Shown here piece by piece: positions 1 through 10,737 of a DNA stretch of 64,000 nucleotides. The stretch covers positions 30,846,743 to 30,910,742 of the forward strand of contig NC_080043.1 of NCBI RefSeq assembly GCF_012489685.1, read 5' to 3'. A program made the position numbers and the translations under genes. Numbering within the stretch: position 1 is the stretch's first letter; each line of letters starts with the position of its first letter. The DNA comes from Lotus japonicus (Eukaryota; Streptophyta; Magnoliopsida; Fabales; Fabaceae). A model generated the notes under the pieces. The model saw only the letters and a program-made list of their open reading frames with translations, ran no database searches and was not told where the DNA came from.

Positions 1-800
1 TAATCCCACCATTAATTTGGGAGTTGTGCTATATCACACGACAACTTTCTGTCGTGACATGCACGATTCGCTTTTCCTGACGGTTCTAAACCGCCAGAAA
101 CGTATAAGCTGACACAAATTGCAAAAATTCGAAATGATAATTTTTAGCGGTTTTCACATTACAAGCTGTTAAAAACTGCCACAAACTAACATCGTGCAGT
201 ACACGACATACATGCTGTCATGGAGTGCAGCATTTTCCTTAATTTGGACCTTCTTTTCCCACTTCCACCCTCCCAAACATACCTCTCCCTACATTTCACT
301 CTTTCACAATTTCAAGTTAATGAAAAATTAGAGGTCCCTCTTGCTTTCTCCATCACCGATCCACCTTTTTCAATGTTGAATATATGAAAGCATCTTCTAC
401 TTATGGACGTTAATTGGAAAGATTGGGGGATTTTTTTGAAGTAATTAGAGAGCCCCCCTTATGCTTTGTCCTTCTTATGTGGTACGCACATCATTTATTG
501 TGTTGAAAAAATCTTCTTTGTGTGAGTAATTTCTTGATGATTGTGAAATTATATATATTTTTGGTGAATTATTTGTGAAATTATATGATGAAGAGTAAAA
601 TTAAAGAAAAATTGAATAAAAATCTAATTTAAAGGGTAGGATAGGAGAACCGTGTGATACTGCTTTGTCAATTCATGTGATAAAGGTTTTTAATTCTCTT
701 TAAAAAAAGATAAAGGTTTTTAATTCATGGACCACACATTAAATTCTTTAATGAAAGACAAATAAGTTCCTTTCAGCATGATCAAAAGTGTAATACTTTT
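1..800. other. AT-rich intergenic DNA, no gene seen
   Basis: No convincing coding region. Bases 60-240 contain short inverted pieces (ccgccag, gcggtttt, aaaaactgcc) of the kind found near the ends of plant DNA transposons. No terminal repeat or target duplication could be fixed, and the segment starts at the window edge, so no element is called. Confidence 0.4.
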
Positions 801-801
801 T

Positions 802-905
802 TATATATTTGATAAATAAATTGCACCCTTTAGGAAGAATTGATTCGTGCACCTGTCTCTTCCAACCTATGTGTGGCTCTTACCGCTTGAGCTATCATTT
901 GAAGT
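802..905 (-). repeat. tRNA-derived SINE remnant
   Basis: Read on the minus strand, there is a tRNA-like A box (tagctcaagcggtaagagc) followed about 50 bases later by a degenerate B box (cgaatcaattct), then a tail region related to the other SINE copies at 1190, 6927 and 8735. No target duplication could be identified, so this is an old copy. Confidence 0.5.
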
Positions 906-1189
906 TCGCTTCATTTAATAGATGGTTATGCTTCGTTAAAAATAATACATAAAATGTTAAGTTAAATCAATTAGGGATTAGACATTTAAAAATAAATTTC
1001 AAATAAGTAACTAAAAAAGTCAGATGGTTAAGTGATAAAATAAAAAATCAGTTTTGAATGGTAAAATTGCACTGTGTACAAGTGTCTGATGTAAAAAAAA
1101 TCAGTTTTGAATGGTAAAATTGCTTTAATTGAAAAGGACTACACGTTAACCTAAAATTATGGGATTGTCTAACTTAATCAAAGGGGTTA

Positions 1190-1318
1190 AACAATTAATT
1201 TTTTATATATATTGGAAATATAAATTATACTCTCCAGTGTTTGATCTCTGGACTTTCCCCTCCCCAACTAATATCTTCCTCATTGCTTACTATTTGAGCT
1301 ATTCTACGGGGACAAACA
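1190..1318 (-). repeat. tRNA-derived SINE remnant
   Basis: On the minus strand an A-box-like stretch (tagctcaaatagtaagc) is followed by a B-box-like stretch (agagatcaaacact) and a downstream tail similar to the copy at 8735 (gtataatttat, ttcca). A short ORF across it on the plus strand is incidental. No target duplication seen. Confidence 0.45.
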
Positions 1319-1674
1319 ATTTAATCTTAGATGAACTGTAGTTTTGTTAATAAAATAAAGAAATCGGTGTAGTAATTTCTAACATATTTATTTTAATTAA
1401 ATTGATCCACGTAAAAAGTTATGTTTTTTTTTTGAAACAGAAGTTATATTATTTAATGCGTGAGGAATTTACACTACTCCAAAAACTATTTTTTTACAAC
1501 AAATGATAAATTTATTGATTAAAAGAAAGAACGATGAGAACAACCCTCTCATGAAAGTATACGAAAACTTGGAAGGGCAAAACTCGAGAATGTGCCTCAT
1601 TAACACCTTATTAAGACAAATCCAATGGGATAAAAACCTAGTAAAGGAAAAAGAGTACAACATTCCTTAGTCTG

Positions 1675-2620
1675 TGTTCTGGAATGAACACTCAAGAAGG
1701 TTATAGGCCCCAAACCCTAGCAGAGCAAGCGTGAGGTAATAATCAAATTCTTTTAGATAAAATGTCAAAGATCCCTTACAATGATGTCAAAGTTCCCTTT
1801 TATAGGGGTAATACATTGGATCCAAAATCCTATGATAATTGGGCCAATTGGGCCCTAACGCTCTCGGCCCAATCTATATACCTCAAATGCCCACTTTCGG
1901 CGATCATTAGCATATGTGGTTCTCATATCGCTAGATCTTCTCCCTTGCCACTGGCGAGCTTCATTGCGTATGGTCCTGATTGTCCTTGGGTGAGCCCCTT
2001 TTGGGAGTGGGGGTCTCGCCCAGTCCACAAGTCCCCAAGACCCGAGCTTGAAGTATGAGAGCGCAATGTGTCTTTAAAATGTGATCGTCAATTTCCGTTC
2101 CCTTGTGATTCATTTAGCAGGTCGTCCGCTGCCACTTTCCACTTGGTACGACGTTACTCGGCTAGTGGTTTCGACCAACGCGCATGAACTATTCCCAAAC
2201 TTCTAGTTGCAATAGCTTCCCCGCCCAAAAAATCACATTTTCCACTCTGTTTGGCAGGATCAACAAAGCCTATATAAAGTGCATAGATCGCCAACATGGC
2301 ATAAATGATACATGGACTGCCAACTGGCGCGGGAACTACAAAAATGGTGTACAAATGCCTATAAGATGAAGGAATCGTGGTGGCTTGACACATGTAAGGT
2401 GACTCGCTGAATAAAGATTCGCTCGCCTAGTGACATGGTTACTCGCTAAGTAGTTGGTCTCTCTCGCCAAGTAGTAGGTCTCTCACCAATTTCTCCTCGC
2501 CTTTGCTGATCCTCGTAGCGTCTTTATGAATCAAGTTGCTTCCTGGGTGAGTTCTGTAATATGGCGAGGGGACTCGCCTAGTCCACAAGTCCCCAAGACA
2601 TCGAGCTTGAAGCATGCATG
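1675..2620 (-). mobile_element. Old Tat-type gypsy fragment: LTR plus adjoining 3' internal DNA
   Basis: Bases 1675-2027 begin TGTTCTGGAATGAAC and end cgcccagtcca, matching both ends of the Gypsy-B LTR at 31236-31520, and share internal pieces such as the gggccaattgggcc stretch. Just beyond, 2028-2080 resembles the DNA next to that LTR (ccacaagtccccaagac, gcttgaagtatgagag). In minus orientation this is a polypurine-type tract running into the LTR. A second copy of the junction motif lies at 2573-2620. The fragment is a diverged relative of Gypsy-B with no coding capacity left. The ORF at 1762-2058 is incidental. Confidence 0.6.
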
Positions 2621-2789
2621 AGATAATTTTAATTGAATGTCTTATAATGTGGTAAAATGATTGAATGTCTTATATATATTTCCTTATTAATTTAGTTATG
2701 ATGTGGAAAAATAGTGAATTATTACTAATGTCTCTTAGTGAATGATTTCTTTTTATACATCGGAAAATGACAAAAAACAGAAAGGAAAA

Positions 2790-3877
2790 CTACAAGAGGC
2801 CTAACTCATCCTTGAGAAGGATGCCTTCTAACTCATGAGGAGCTGATGCAAGCAGGTTAACTCCCTCCTCCTGGTGCCTACTAGCTCTCTTGGTTAACCA
2901 GTCAGCAGCTGCGTTCCCCTCACGATGAACCCAGCAAAGCTCTATTCTCCAACAACGTCTGAGAAGGTCCCTGATTTCGTTCAAAAGCACCATATGCGCA
3001 TGGTGGGCGTTATGGACTGTCAGCTTGAGAATATTGACAAGGTCTCTGCAATCCAACTCACAAACTACGTTTCTGCTCCCATGATTCCAAGCAGCTTGCA
3101 ACCCGTCTCGGAGAGCCAAAGCTTCAGCCATGAAGGGATTACCATGCTTTTTAAAAGTCATGAAGCCTAGAACCCACTTCCCTGAATCATTACGTAGAAT
3201 CCCTCCGCCTCCCATACAATCCGCATCTGCTAGAAAGCTTCCATCAACATTCAATTTGAGGAAGTCTCGAGGAGGGGGCTGCCAACCAATACAGAAATCA
3301 CCCAGGTCCCCAGCTAACAGTTTCGGCTGAAGAAACCGCACTGTAGCGTCCAGCTCCACACGATAATTACGGAAAGCACACTCCAAAGGCCAAACCTCTA
3401 GGTCCAAGCACATGTTGCAGCACCATTTCCAGACGCTCCAGAGACCAACAATAAACTTGACTGCATGATTACCACGACCATGGGTTTGGATCCTGTCCCA
3501 GAAATTTAGATTCCATAATTGAGACCATTGCCACGCTCCTATCTTGTTCCAGAGTTCCCTTGAGTGGGGACAATCCCGAAGCGCATGAACACCATCTTCC
3601 ACCGGAGAGGAACAACGGGAACACACTGTCATCGTCGCCATGTGGCATTTAAACATATTTCCATTGCAGGGAGCGCGTCATGGAGACAACTCCAGGTGAA
3701 GGTGCGCACTTTTTCAGGGACCTGTAATTTCCAAATCCAACGCCAATCGTTGTTATCATCAAGTGTTTCCTTTTGATCCCGAAGCCAAGTATACCCAGCC
3801 CTGGCGGAATATCCACCATTATCACTGCCCAGCCAAGACCACCCATCTCCAGAACCCTCCTCTAAGCGCGGGGAGAG
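2790..3877 (-). pseudogene. LINE remnant: zinc-finger and RNase H-type 3' end
   Basis: The minus-strand ORF 3656-2790 (288 aa) carries a CSRC...H..C zinc-knuckle-like segment near residues 12-31, as in the C-terminal region of plant LINE reverse transcriptases. It is followed by a plant-type RNase H domain: LNVDGSFL around residue 135, AEALALRDGL around 182, ELDCRDLVN around 205, and HREGNAAADWLTKRA near 246. Another frame upstream (3846-3657) reads WLRDQKE and WKLQVPEKVRTF, typical of the linker before that finger, so at least one frameshift is present. This is the 3' part of a decayed L1-type element; the upstream part continues at 5159. Confidence 0.75.
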
Positions 3878-5158
3878 TGATGACCCTAATTTAGTAGTGT
3901 TTTTAGGGTCATTTCGTGAGTTTTGAGTATTTTATTTTTGTCTCATGTAGTGTTTCATGCATTCTCATGCAGTTTTATCTTTATTTGAGTCTTTGTTTAG
4001 TTTTGGTAATTTTGTAGTTTTATAAGGGTATTTCTTGCATTTTAAGTAAGTTTAGGGGTTGCATGGAATTCCCACTTGATTTGAGGATTATTGTGCTATT
4101 AACCTCTTGAGTTTCTAGATATTTCTTTCAAGCTTGTGTTCAAAGTATTCAGATGGTAACTGCTGAAGAAGGAAGGCCAAGGAGCTTGGAGAAGTGAAGG
4201 AAGAAATCAAGAGGAGTTAAAGAGAAGTTTAAAGGCCATTTGAGCGTGCAGCTGACGCTCAAGCGCTCTTGATGGGCGCCTGAGTGCCAGCACTCCAGTA
4301 GCTTTGGAGTTGCGGTTTTTTGATGGGCACTTGAGCGCCCTAGCTCGACTTTTTTGCCTATAAATAAGGTTTTTGTCATTTTGTTTGGAACTTTTGATCA
4401 TTTCCTTAGAATTTTACCAAGTTTAGAAGTTGAGGAAGAGCTTTGGGGCTTATGAGAGGCTTCCACCTTGTAATTTCTCAGGTCCTTTTACATTTCATTG
4501 TATGGATTTCCTAGCCATGAGTGGCTAGTTTCACTTTTGCTTTGGATTTTAAGTGATTCCATGAAACTTTAGTTGTCAATTCCTATCTCTATGCATGAGT
4601 TCTTGATTTAGCCTTGTATTTCAATTCTTTTATGCATGATTAGCTTGAGTGCACGCTTGATATAGGCTAGACCATAATCATAACGGAAGTTTGTTGTAGT
4701 CTAGAGACATGAATTGAAATTGATCCTTCTATGCTTACTTCTAGGAATCGAGAAAGGGTTGGATTTTGTTGGCCTGATTATGTATGCTATGAACCTCAAA
4801 TGAACGATTAAGTACACAATGAATTGGGCTTAACTTTTAGTTTGAGAGAATTGCTTATGTGAGGAATCAATAAGTAGTTACATAGGCTAGAGCAACAAGG
4901 TAAAAATCAAGGTTTCACATGCATAGGATAGGTAGACTAAAGTGAATTGGATGATCGACAACCCGAAACATTTTCATCAATTGATATTTTCAACTTATTC
5001 ACTATTGCTCTTTTGCAATCTCTTTGTCATAATCAACTAAACTCAATTCTAGAACTTACTTGCTTCCAAATCTCACAAGCTTCAAGCTTAAACCATAATT
5101 CTCACTCACAATCATTGTGGTTCGATAATTTAAAACCGGGTAATTCTGTACACTTGCA
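3878..5158. mobile_element. Solo-LTR-like insertion within the LINE
   Basis: A 1.28-kb AT-rich, non-coding segment begins TGATGACCCTAAT and ends CACTTGCA, with TG...CA borders. It separates two pieces of LINE coding sequence that read on across it (VIECFSRLSVGS before, EEGSGDGWSWLG after, minus strand). The flanks are gagag on the left and gagga on the right, so a 5-bp target duplication is only partly preserved. No internal retrotransposon genes are present, which fits a solo LTR. Family unknown. Confidence 0.5.
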
Positions 5159-5660
5159 GAGGAACCAACAGAGAGCCTGGAAAAACACTCAATAACCTCT
5201 GCAGGCAGCACTGTGTACAACCGTGCAAGATTCCAGCCTGAATTGGAGGCCAAATCCTTCAGGGTGAGAGCTGTATCGGAAATATGTATGAATGGTAATT
5301 GCTCTCCAGTTTTACCTGTTCCTGACCAATCCCGATACCATATTGATGTAACGCCAGTACCCATCGTGAATTGGAATCCATTCCGAAGGCAATCCCAAGC
5401 TTTTAAAAGGTCCCTCCAAACTGGGGAATCTTGCTGCCGAGCTTGAGCATTCAACACCGAACAGTCTTGGAGGTATTTGTGAGAAAAGGCTTGGACCCAT
5501 AACTTCTTAGAATTTCCAAGGAGCTGCCAAACCCCTTTGCGCAGTAGAGGGTGTTTTGGTCAACCATATCTTTTACTCTCAAACCACCATGATTCTTGTC
5601 TCTGGTAATTGTCTTCCAATTTACCATGTGCCAACCCGGCTCCGGATCCTCTCCTGTCAA
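5159..5660 (-). pseudogene. LINE remnant: reverse transcriptase C-terminal region
   Basis: Minus-strand frames read WHMVNWKTITRDKNHGGLRV (5640-5575) and, after a frameshift, WRDLLKAWDCLRNGF, GTGVTSIWYRDWSG and LPAEVIECFSRL down to 5160. This order (the HxVxW...P.xxGGLG-like motif, then the G..I..W.D.W motif) is typical of plant L1-type LINEs between the polymerase and the zinc finger. The polymerase core and ORF1 are absent, so the copy is truncated at its 5' end, as usual for LINEs. Confidence 0.7.
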
Positions 5661-5689
5661 TCTCTCTCCATCTTCTCTCCCGCAAGGCT

Positions 5690-6880
5690 TTGTATCTAAC
5701 GATCCAAATAAACTAAGGTATGATACATATAAACTCTCTCACCTATGGCTCTCACTATCACGACACTTCCCATCTTAGGCCACCATCTCCACAGCGCAGC
5801 ACAACGTCGCACAACTTCGGCGTTGGTCTGCTCACGATCAGCCCACCGCGCGGAGCCTCCCGCCAAGAAGAAAACGCCCACTCATCTCTTCGCGTCTTCA
5901 TTTCTCTCAATCGCCTCGTCGTGGTCGAGCACGACCACCCCATCCTCTGGAACAACCTCCCCGTCCTCCGGAACCTCCACCGTCGTCGAGCTCGAGAGCC
6001 CGAGCTCGAGAGCCCGAGCTCCCTCGAGTTGATTTCATTGCTTGCGTCGAGCAGGGGATCTGGTTCCACTGTTCCTATTCTTCAAATTTTTGGATAAAAA
6101 AGATTCAATAATCTTCAATTTCCCGGAGCAATTGATCATTGTTCCATAAATTTGTGTTTCTTCCAAATTGATGTGAGGTCTGTGAAACTTAGAAACAGAG
6201 AAAGGAAGAAGGAAAGAGACGACAAACTTCCACTTTGAGCCGTTTGATGCATCCAACGAATATCAATTAATGTAAACAATGATTTTCAATTATTTTAATG
6301 GTTGAGTGATCTTGACCCTTAAATGATAAATCCAAGGGCTAAAAGTTTAGCTGGAGAGTTGCGGGAGAGGCTTCAGCAGGAGAGGATCCATTTCCAATTT
6401 CCGTGCCAACCCCGCTCAGTGAATGATTATTACACTCATAACAAAGAAATATGTTTGAGAGAATGTAAGAAAATGATTTTTATAGAAAAGCACAATATAT
6501 TTAAGAAAGACATCAACCTAAAACATAGAAAATGGTTACGGAAGCCTAGCAAAAAAATATGCCCACTAAAGGAAAATCAGAACAAAAAGTCACAAACCAA
6601 ACACTTGTGCCAGAACCAAAACCAAAAGCAACAAGGAAAATCCCAACTCTCATGACGACAATTATTTCTTCAATTCCTCTTCAAGGTCTAAATAAATGTT
6701 CATAAATTAATTTAAGTAAATCATTGTGAACCTTACCTAGTTTTACATGTCAAAGGCCGGGTGAAAATTTTAAATTTATCTCTCTTGTCGTCTGTAAAAC
6801 AAGTGACAATATATTAAAGTCAGTTGATTATGAAGAAATGGATAGTTTAAAAGATTTCACATCAGAATAGATACTACTCA
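5690..6880. other. Intergenic DNA without a supported gene
   Basis: Overlapping short ORFs at 5696-6097 run through a compositionally biased CT-rich and CCGAGCTCGAGAG-repeat stretch (5985-6015) on both strands and show no family resemblance. The ORF at 6323-6655 is lysine-rich and AT-driven. Neither is called as a gene. Confidence 0.4.
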
Positions 6881-6926
6881 TACCAGCATGTTAAAAAAAA
6901 AAAAAACTACTTATACCAGCATAAAT

Positions 6927-7058
6927 ATCCCTAAAGGATAGCTCAAAGGGTAAAAGTTAGGGACTTAAGAGTTAGGTGGGGTGAAGAGTCCCGGATTCAA
7001 ACCCGAACGAGAGACTAATTTACTAACATTTTTAACAACTAACATTAAAAAAAACTCG
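6927..7058 (+). repeat. tRNA-derived SINE with 13-bp target duplication
   Basis: The element has an A box (tagctcaaagggtaaaag, about 6940), a B box (gattcaaacccga, about 6995) and an A-rich tail (attaaaaaaaactcg). It is bracketed by the perfect 13-bp direct repeat taccagcataaat at 6914-6926 and 7059-7071. It is the best preserved SINE of the four related copies in the left part of the window. Confidence 0.8.
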
Positions 7059-7332
7059 TACCAGCATAAATGAAAGTAAATGGTAAAGCCTCTTGTTCTT
7101 ATATCATTTGAATTTGACTAATCTAATTGGCCAACTTCTAACTACCTCGACGCATTAAAGTTGAAACTTATATCCCCAGTATCATAATCTACCCCGTACA
7201 CTTTTCATCCAAATTCCATATCTGGGTTTGGTGCAATGGACAACGATGACCGGCAATAAATGAAATTTAATGATTAACTTTGAAATAATTTATTAAATCA
7301 AAGTTTAAATGAAAAAATCGAAATAAAATTTA

Positions 7333-8684
7333 GGCTTAGTTCCAGTTTGGGCCCTTAATGTTTTACAAATGTGCGGTTTGCATCCCTCTATTTAAAATGT
7401 GCGGTCAAGCTCCCTGATCAATCTAAATTGTGAGATCGATGTCCTTCCGTCTATATCCGTTTGGTTCCGTCAGTTGACCAAACAGATCTACCATCATCAA
7501 ATGATGTGGCGTCCACGTGTAATGTTGACGTGGCGCTCGTTTAATTAATTAAAAGTACAATGTTTTATCAAAAATAAAATAAATGATTAAAAAAATACCA
7601 AAATTGAATCACAGACGTTCATCTCCAAAACTCAGACATTTAACCATTTTCTTCATATTTAAAATCAGCACCCATAATTGATAATTCCCTTCATCTTCTT
7701 CATCCTTCCTACTTCTCCTCATCCCACTCCCAATCCAAACCTTTCACTTCTCCAAAACCTCTTCCTTCACACAGTTAACAATGGCAGCCATGGCCACCAC
7801 AACCTTCACCTCCTCCCTCTCTTCCAACCCCAAATCCTCATTCTCCTCCTTCCATGGAAAACCCATTTCTCCCCGCACCACCTCCATCAAATCCACCACC
7901 CCACAGAACGCCACCACCATCTCCATGTCCCTGAATTCCCCTGCTTACGATCTCCAAGCCTTCAAATTCTCACCCATCAAGAAATCCATCGGCTCACGTG
8001 AAATGACCCGCCGCTACATGACCGACATGATCACCTACGCCGACACCGACGTCGTCATGCTTTAATTGACGTTTTCTGGTTTGAAAATGATGATGTTGTT
8101 TCTGTTTCTCTGTCTCGACCTCTCTTTCTGTTGATGGTGTTTTTATAAGATTGAAGTTAAAGCTTGAACTTTTCCTCGATCTGTTGATGATGATGTTTTT
8201 AGATCTGGATTTGTTGCTTGTCTCTTGATCTCTCTCCTTTTTTCATTCTCATTTTGGGTTGATTTTGTAAAGAACAGAGATGATTTTTGTTTTCAGTAAA
8301 AGAAGAAAGTTGAAGATGAAGAACAGAGAGGTTGAGGGAAGGTTCTGGAAAAAGAAGAAGCTTGAAGATGAAGAACATAGACTCAGGGAGGATTTTTGCT
8401 TTTACGACTCCCATCGCATTCCTCTGTTTCCTTTGTGACGGATATTTCCGTCCGTCACTAATTGGTTTTTTCAGAATCAATGAATTTAATAATTCTGTTT
8501 TAAAAATAAAAAATAATAATAAATGCACCGTCAGCGAGTTCCGTTTAGTCAACTGACGGAACTTAACGGAAGGGCCTCAATAGATCATAGTGGAATCATG
8601 AGGGATGTTGACCGCACATTTTAAACACAGGGGATGCAAACCGCACATTTGTGAAACATCAGGGGCCCAAAGTGGAATTAAGCC
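7333..8684. mobile_element. Mutator-like element carrying a captured gene fragment (Pack-MULE)
   Basis: The 1352-bp element has long terminal inverted repeats of about 145 bp (left 7333-7480, right 8540-8684), starting GGCTTAGTTCCAG on the left and GGCTTAATTCCAC on the right strand, and sharing acaaatgtgcggtttgcatc and tttaaaatgtgcggtcaa. It is flanked by a perfect 9-bp target duplication taaaattta (7324-7332 and 8685-8693). Long TIRs and a 9-bp duplication are the Mutator signature. No transposase is encoded; the interior is a host-derived fragment, described separately. Confidence 0.9.
7781..8065 (+). pseudogene. THI1: Captured 5' fragment of a thiamine thiazole synthase (THI1/THI4) gene
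   Basis: The 94-codon ORF starts with a serine/threonine-rich stretch like a plastid transit peptide. It then reads [20 protein letters not shown] and [17 protein letters not shown], the segment that in THI1 enzymes leads into the Rossmann dinucleotide-binding glycines. Here it stops two residues later (ML, stop), before any GxGxxG motif, so it cannot make the thiazole precursor of thiamine. The upstream 7680-7780 CT-rich stretch looks like captured 5'UTR. It lies wholly between the inverted repeats of the Mutator-like element. The THI1 assignment comes from recognising the N-terminal segment. Whether the fragment is expressed is unknown. Confidence 0.8.
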
Positions 8685-8728
8685 TAAAATTTATAATTTT
8701 CCAAAATTAATAAATACTAGTAGCAACT

Positions 8729-8845
8729 TTTTTTTACACTGGAAAGATAAATTGTACCCGTTAGGGATCAATTCCTGACCTCTCCCTACCCAACCCATAT
8801 ATTGATCAGCTCATACCACTTGAGCTATCCTACAGGGATAGTTAC
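8729..8845 (-). repeat. tRNA-derived SINE, minus strand
   Basis: On the minus strand the copy opens near atccctgtaggatagctc, has an A box (tagctcaagtggtatgag), a B-box-like ggaattgatccct and a 3' A-run (poly-T at 8729 on the plus strand). Flanking tagcaacttttt and tagttacttttt form an imperfect target duplication. It belongs with the SINE copies at 802, 1190 and 6927. Confidence 0.6.
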
Positions 8846-8849
8846 TTTT

Positions 8850-9633
8850 TCGCGTAATGCTCAGACTTTAATTTTGAGATATAAAAGTTGAATTGAAATT
8901 AACCATTTAAATTTCAAAAAAAAAAGAAATTAACCATTTAAATGGCTTCATAGTGGTTAAAAATAGTTGTTGAACCCCTTTGATTGAAAGTTTGATTCTT
9001 AAGTGACGCACTATTGGAGAGAGTTTTGGCATTTACCACACCCGAATTAAATAAGATTGTCTCAATAGAAGATATCTAGGGTAGTTTTCTGATGTAGCAA
9101 AAAGAGGATATCTAAGGTAAAAAAATCAAATTTAATACTCATTTATACATATCTCAAATATTTAATTTTAATTAGTGGAAAATATTTAATTAATTTCTTG
9201 TCAAATAGTAGGACTCGGAGAGACACCTCCAGATCTACCGGACAGGATGCTAATGATATGTCGGCTAATTATTAATTATTTGAATAACTATTTGAAAACG
9301 TATTTTTTTCTAGAATATTTTAACTCGTAATTGATACTAATAGTTGTGATTGTCTAATTAAACAACTCTATATATTAATTCAAAAATAGTAATGCATTTT
9401 GTATCTATTTGAAAAGGTAACTACTAATTCATATTTAAATATAGAAGTTCATCTCACTTAACTTCATAAGAACAAAAAGAAGGTAGATGATGTGGTTTTA
9501 TGAGATTCAAAATTGATGTCTAAAATTTAATATATAAAGGGGGAAAATTAAAACAATCAAACTTCGTATTGGGATCAATTGCATAGTGAATAATTTTAGT
9601 AAAACCAAAAGAAAATAAATAGCTAAAAACTAT
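8850..9633. other. AT-rich intergenic DNA, nothing recognised
   Basis: No ORF, no repeat border and no promoter-like cluster that I could support. Confidence 0.4.
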
Positions 9634-9641
9634 ATTTCACT

Positions 9642-10276
9642 TAGAGATGGCAAGAAAACTCAAACCTGCGAGGCCCAATCTAAACCCAACCCGAAATTTT
9701 GGGTGAAACCCGATTTCTTTGGATTTGAGTGTGTGTTTGGGTTTCACCCGAATTTTAAAACTTGTTTGGGTTTGGGTTTGGGTGTGAGATTGATTAAACT
9801 CGCACTCAAACTCAAACCCAAACCCAAACCCGAATTTGTGGTTGTTTTTTTTATTTTATTATAATATTTGTGGTTGTTGTTGTTTGTTGAAGACTACGAC
9901 TAAGAAGTTTAATTAGAAGAATATTGAAGAATGAAGTTTAATTAGACGTTTAGAATTGAGATGTTTATAAGTCCATGAGTTATGTTGTTTATCAGCTTAT
10001 GTTCATGAACTATAATTTTTCCTTTGTATTGGAAAGATGATGAGGTTTAATCAGCTTATGTTCATGTTGTTTCCGGATCGGGTATTTGAGTTTTTGGCGG
10101 GTTCGGTGCTCACATCGAGTTTTGGGTTTGGGTTTGGGTAACCCAAAACCCAGGGGTTTGGGTTTAACTTTTACACTCATATTAGGTTTGAATTTGGGTT
10201 TGGGTTTAGGTGTTATGTTCGGATTCGAGTGTAGGAATGGTCAAACCTGCACCCACAAGGCCCATTGCCAACCCTA
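9642..10276. mobile_element. hAT-type non-autonomous element (MITE), 635 bp
   Basis: Terminal inverted repeats TAGAGATGGCAA (left) and TAGGGTTGGCAA (right, minus strand) are flanked by the perfect 8-bp target duplication atttcact at 9634-9641 and 10277-10284. Eight-base duplications with TA.xG-type ends are the hAT signature. The interior consists mostly of gggttt and aaaccc runs on both strands and has no transposase. The ORF at 10086-10277 arises from this repeat. Confidence 0.8.
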
Positions 10277-10340
10277 ATTTCACTAGACATTATCTTTTTT
10301 TTTTTTTTGAAAGTTAATTTCACTAGACATTATCATACGA
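10277..10340. repeat. Poly-T micro-insertion with about 20-bp direct repeats
   Basis: The stretch taatttcactagacattatc occurs twice (about 10275-10295 and 10314-10334) around a T-run followed by gaaagt. This looks like target duplication around a very short poly(A)-tailed retro-insertion, next to the right end of the hAT element. Confidence 0.45.
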
Positions 10341-10737
10341 CTTGAGTTGGCATGGAGTTGAACCAATTTGGATTCTTTGCAATAAGAGAATTTTGAATTC
10401 ACCGGAGCCATAATATTCATAGTTGTTTGATCAAAATCCTATGGTCCACATTTAATGAACTTATTTTATGTGTAATTGTGTATATTAATTATTTAAATTT
10501 GAGCCATTTGATCTTGATTAGAGCCAGGGAGACCTCTTACTTCATTAAATGCACTGGTCCATGACTGCAGGTGATTAATCCGGCTCCAAGGTTGAAAAGA
10601 GAAAGCAACAGTTTTGTCTGTACCTAAATATACGTTTGGAGCAACTCAAACTTTAGTTTACTCAAAATTGACAGCCAAACTGACCTGAAAAAGAAAAGGC
10701 AAAATCCATGTGTATAAATTCTGAGTGCTAGTGTAAC

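Noticed and set aside
1762..2058. 98-codon ORF
   Set aside because: Lies in the old Tat LTR fragment and has no family resemblance.
6940..7010. Possible tRNA gene
   Set aside because: A and B boxes are present but there is no cloverleaf or proper acceptor stem; the 13-bp direct repeats and A-rich tail show a SINE.
9760..10215. Telomere-like gggttt/aaaccc arrays
   Set aside because: They are short, interrupted, in both orientations and lie wholly between the ends of a hAT-type element; no extended TTTAGGG array.
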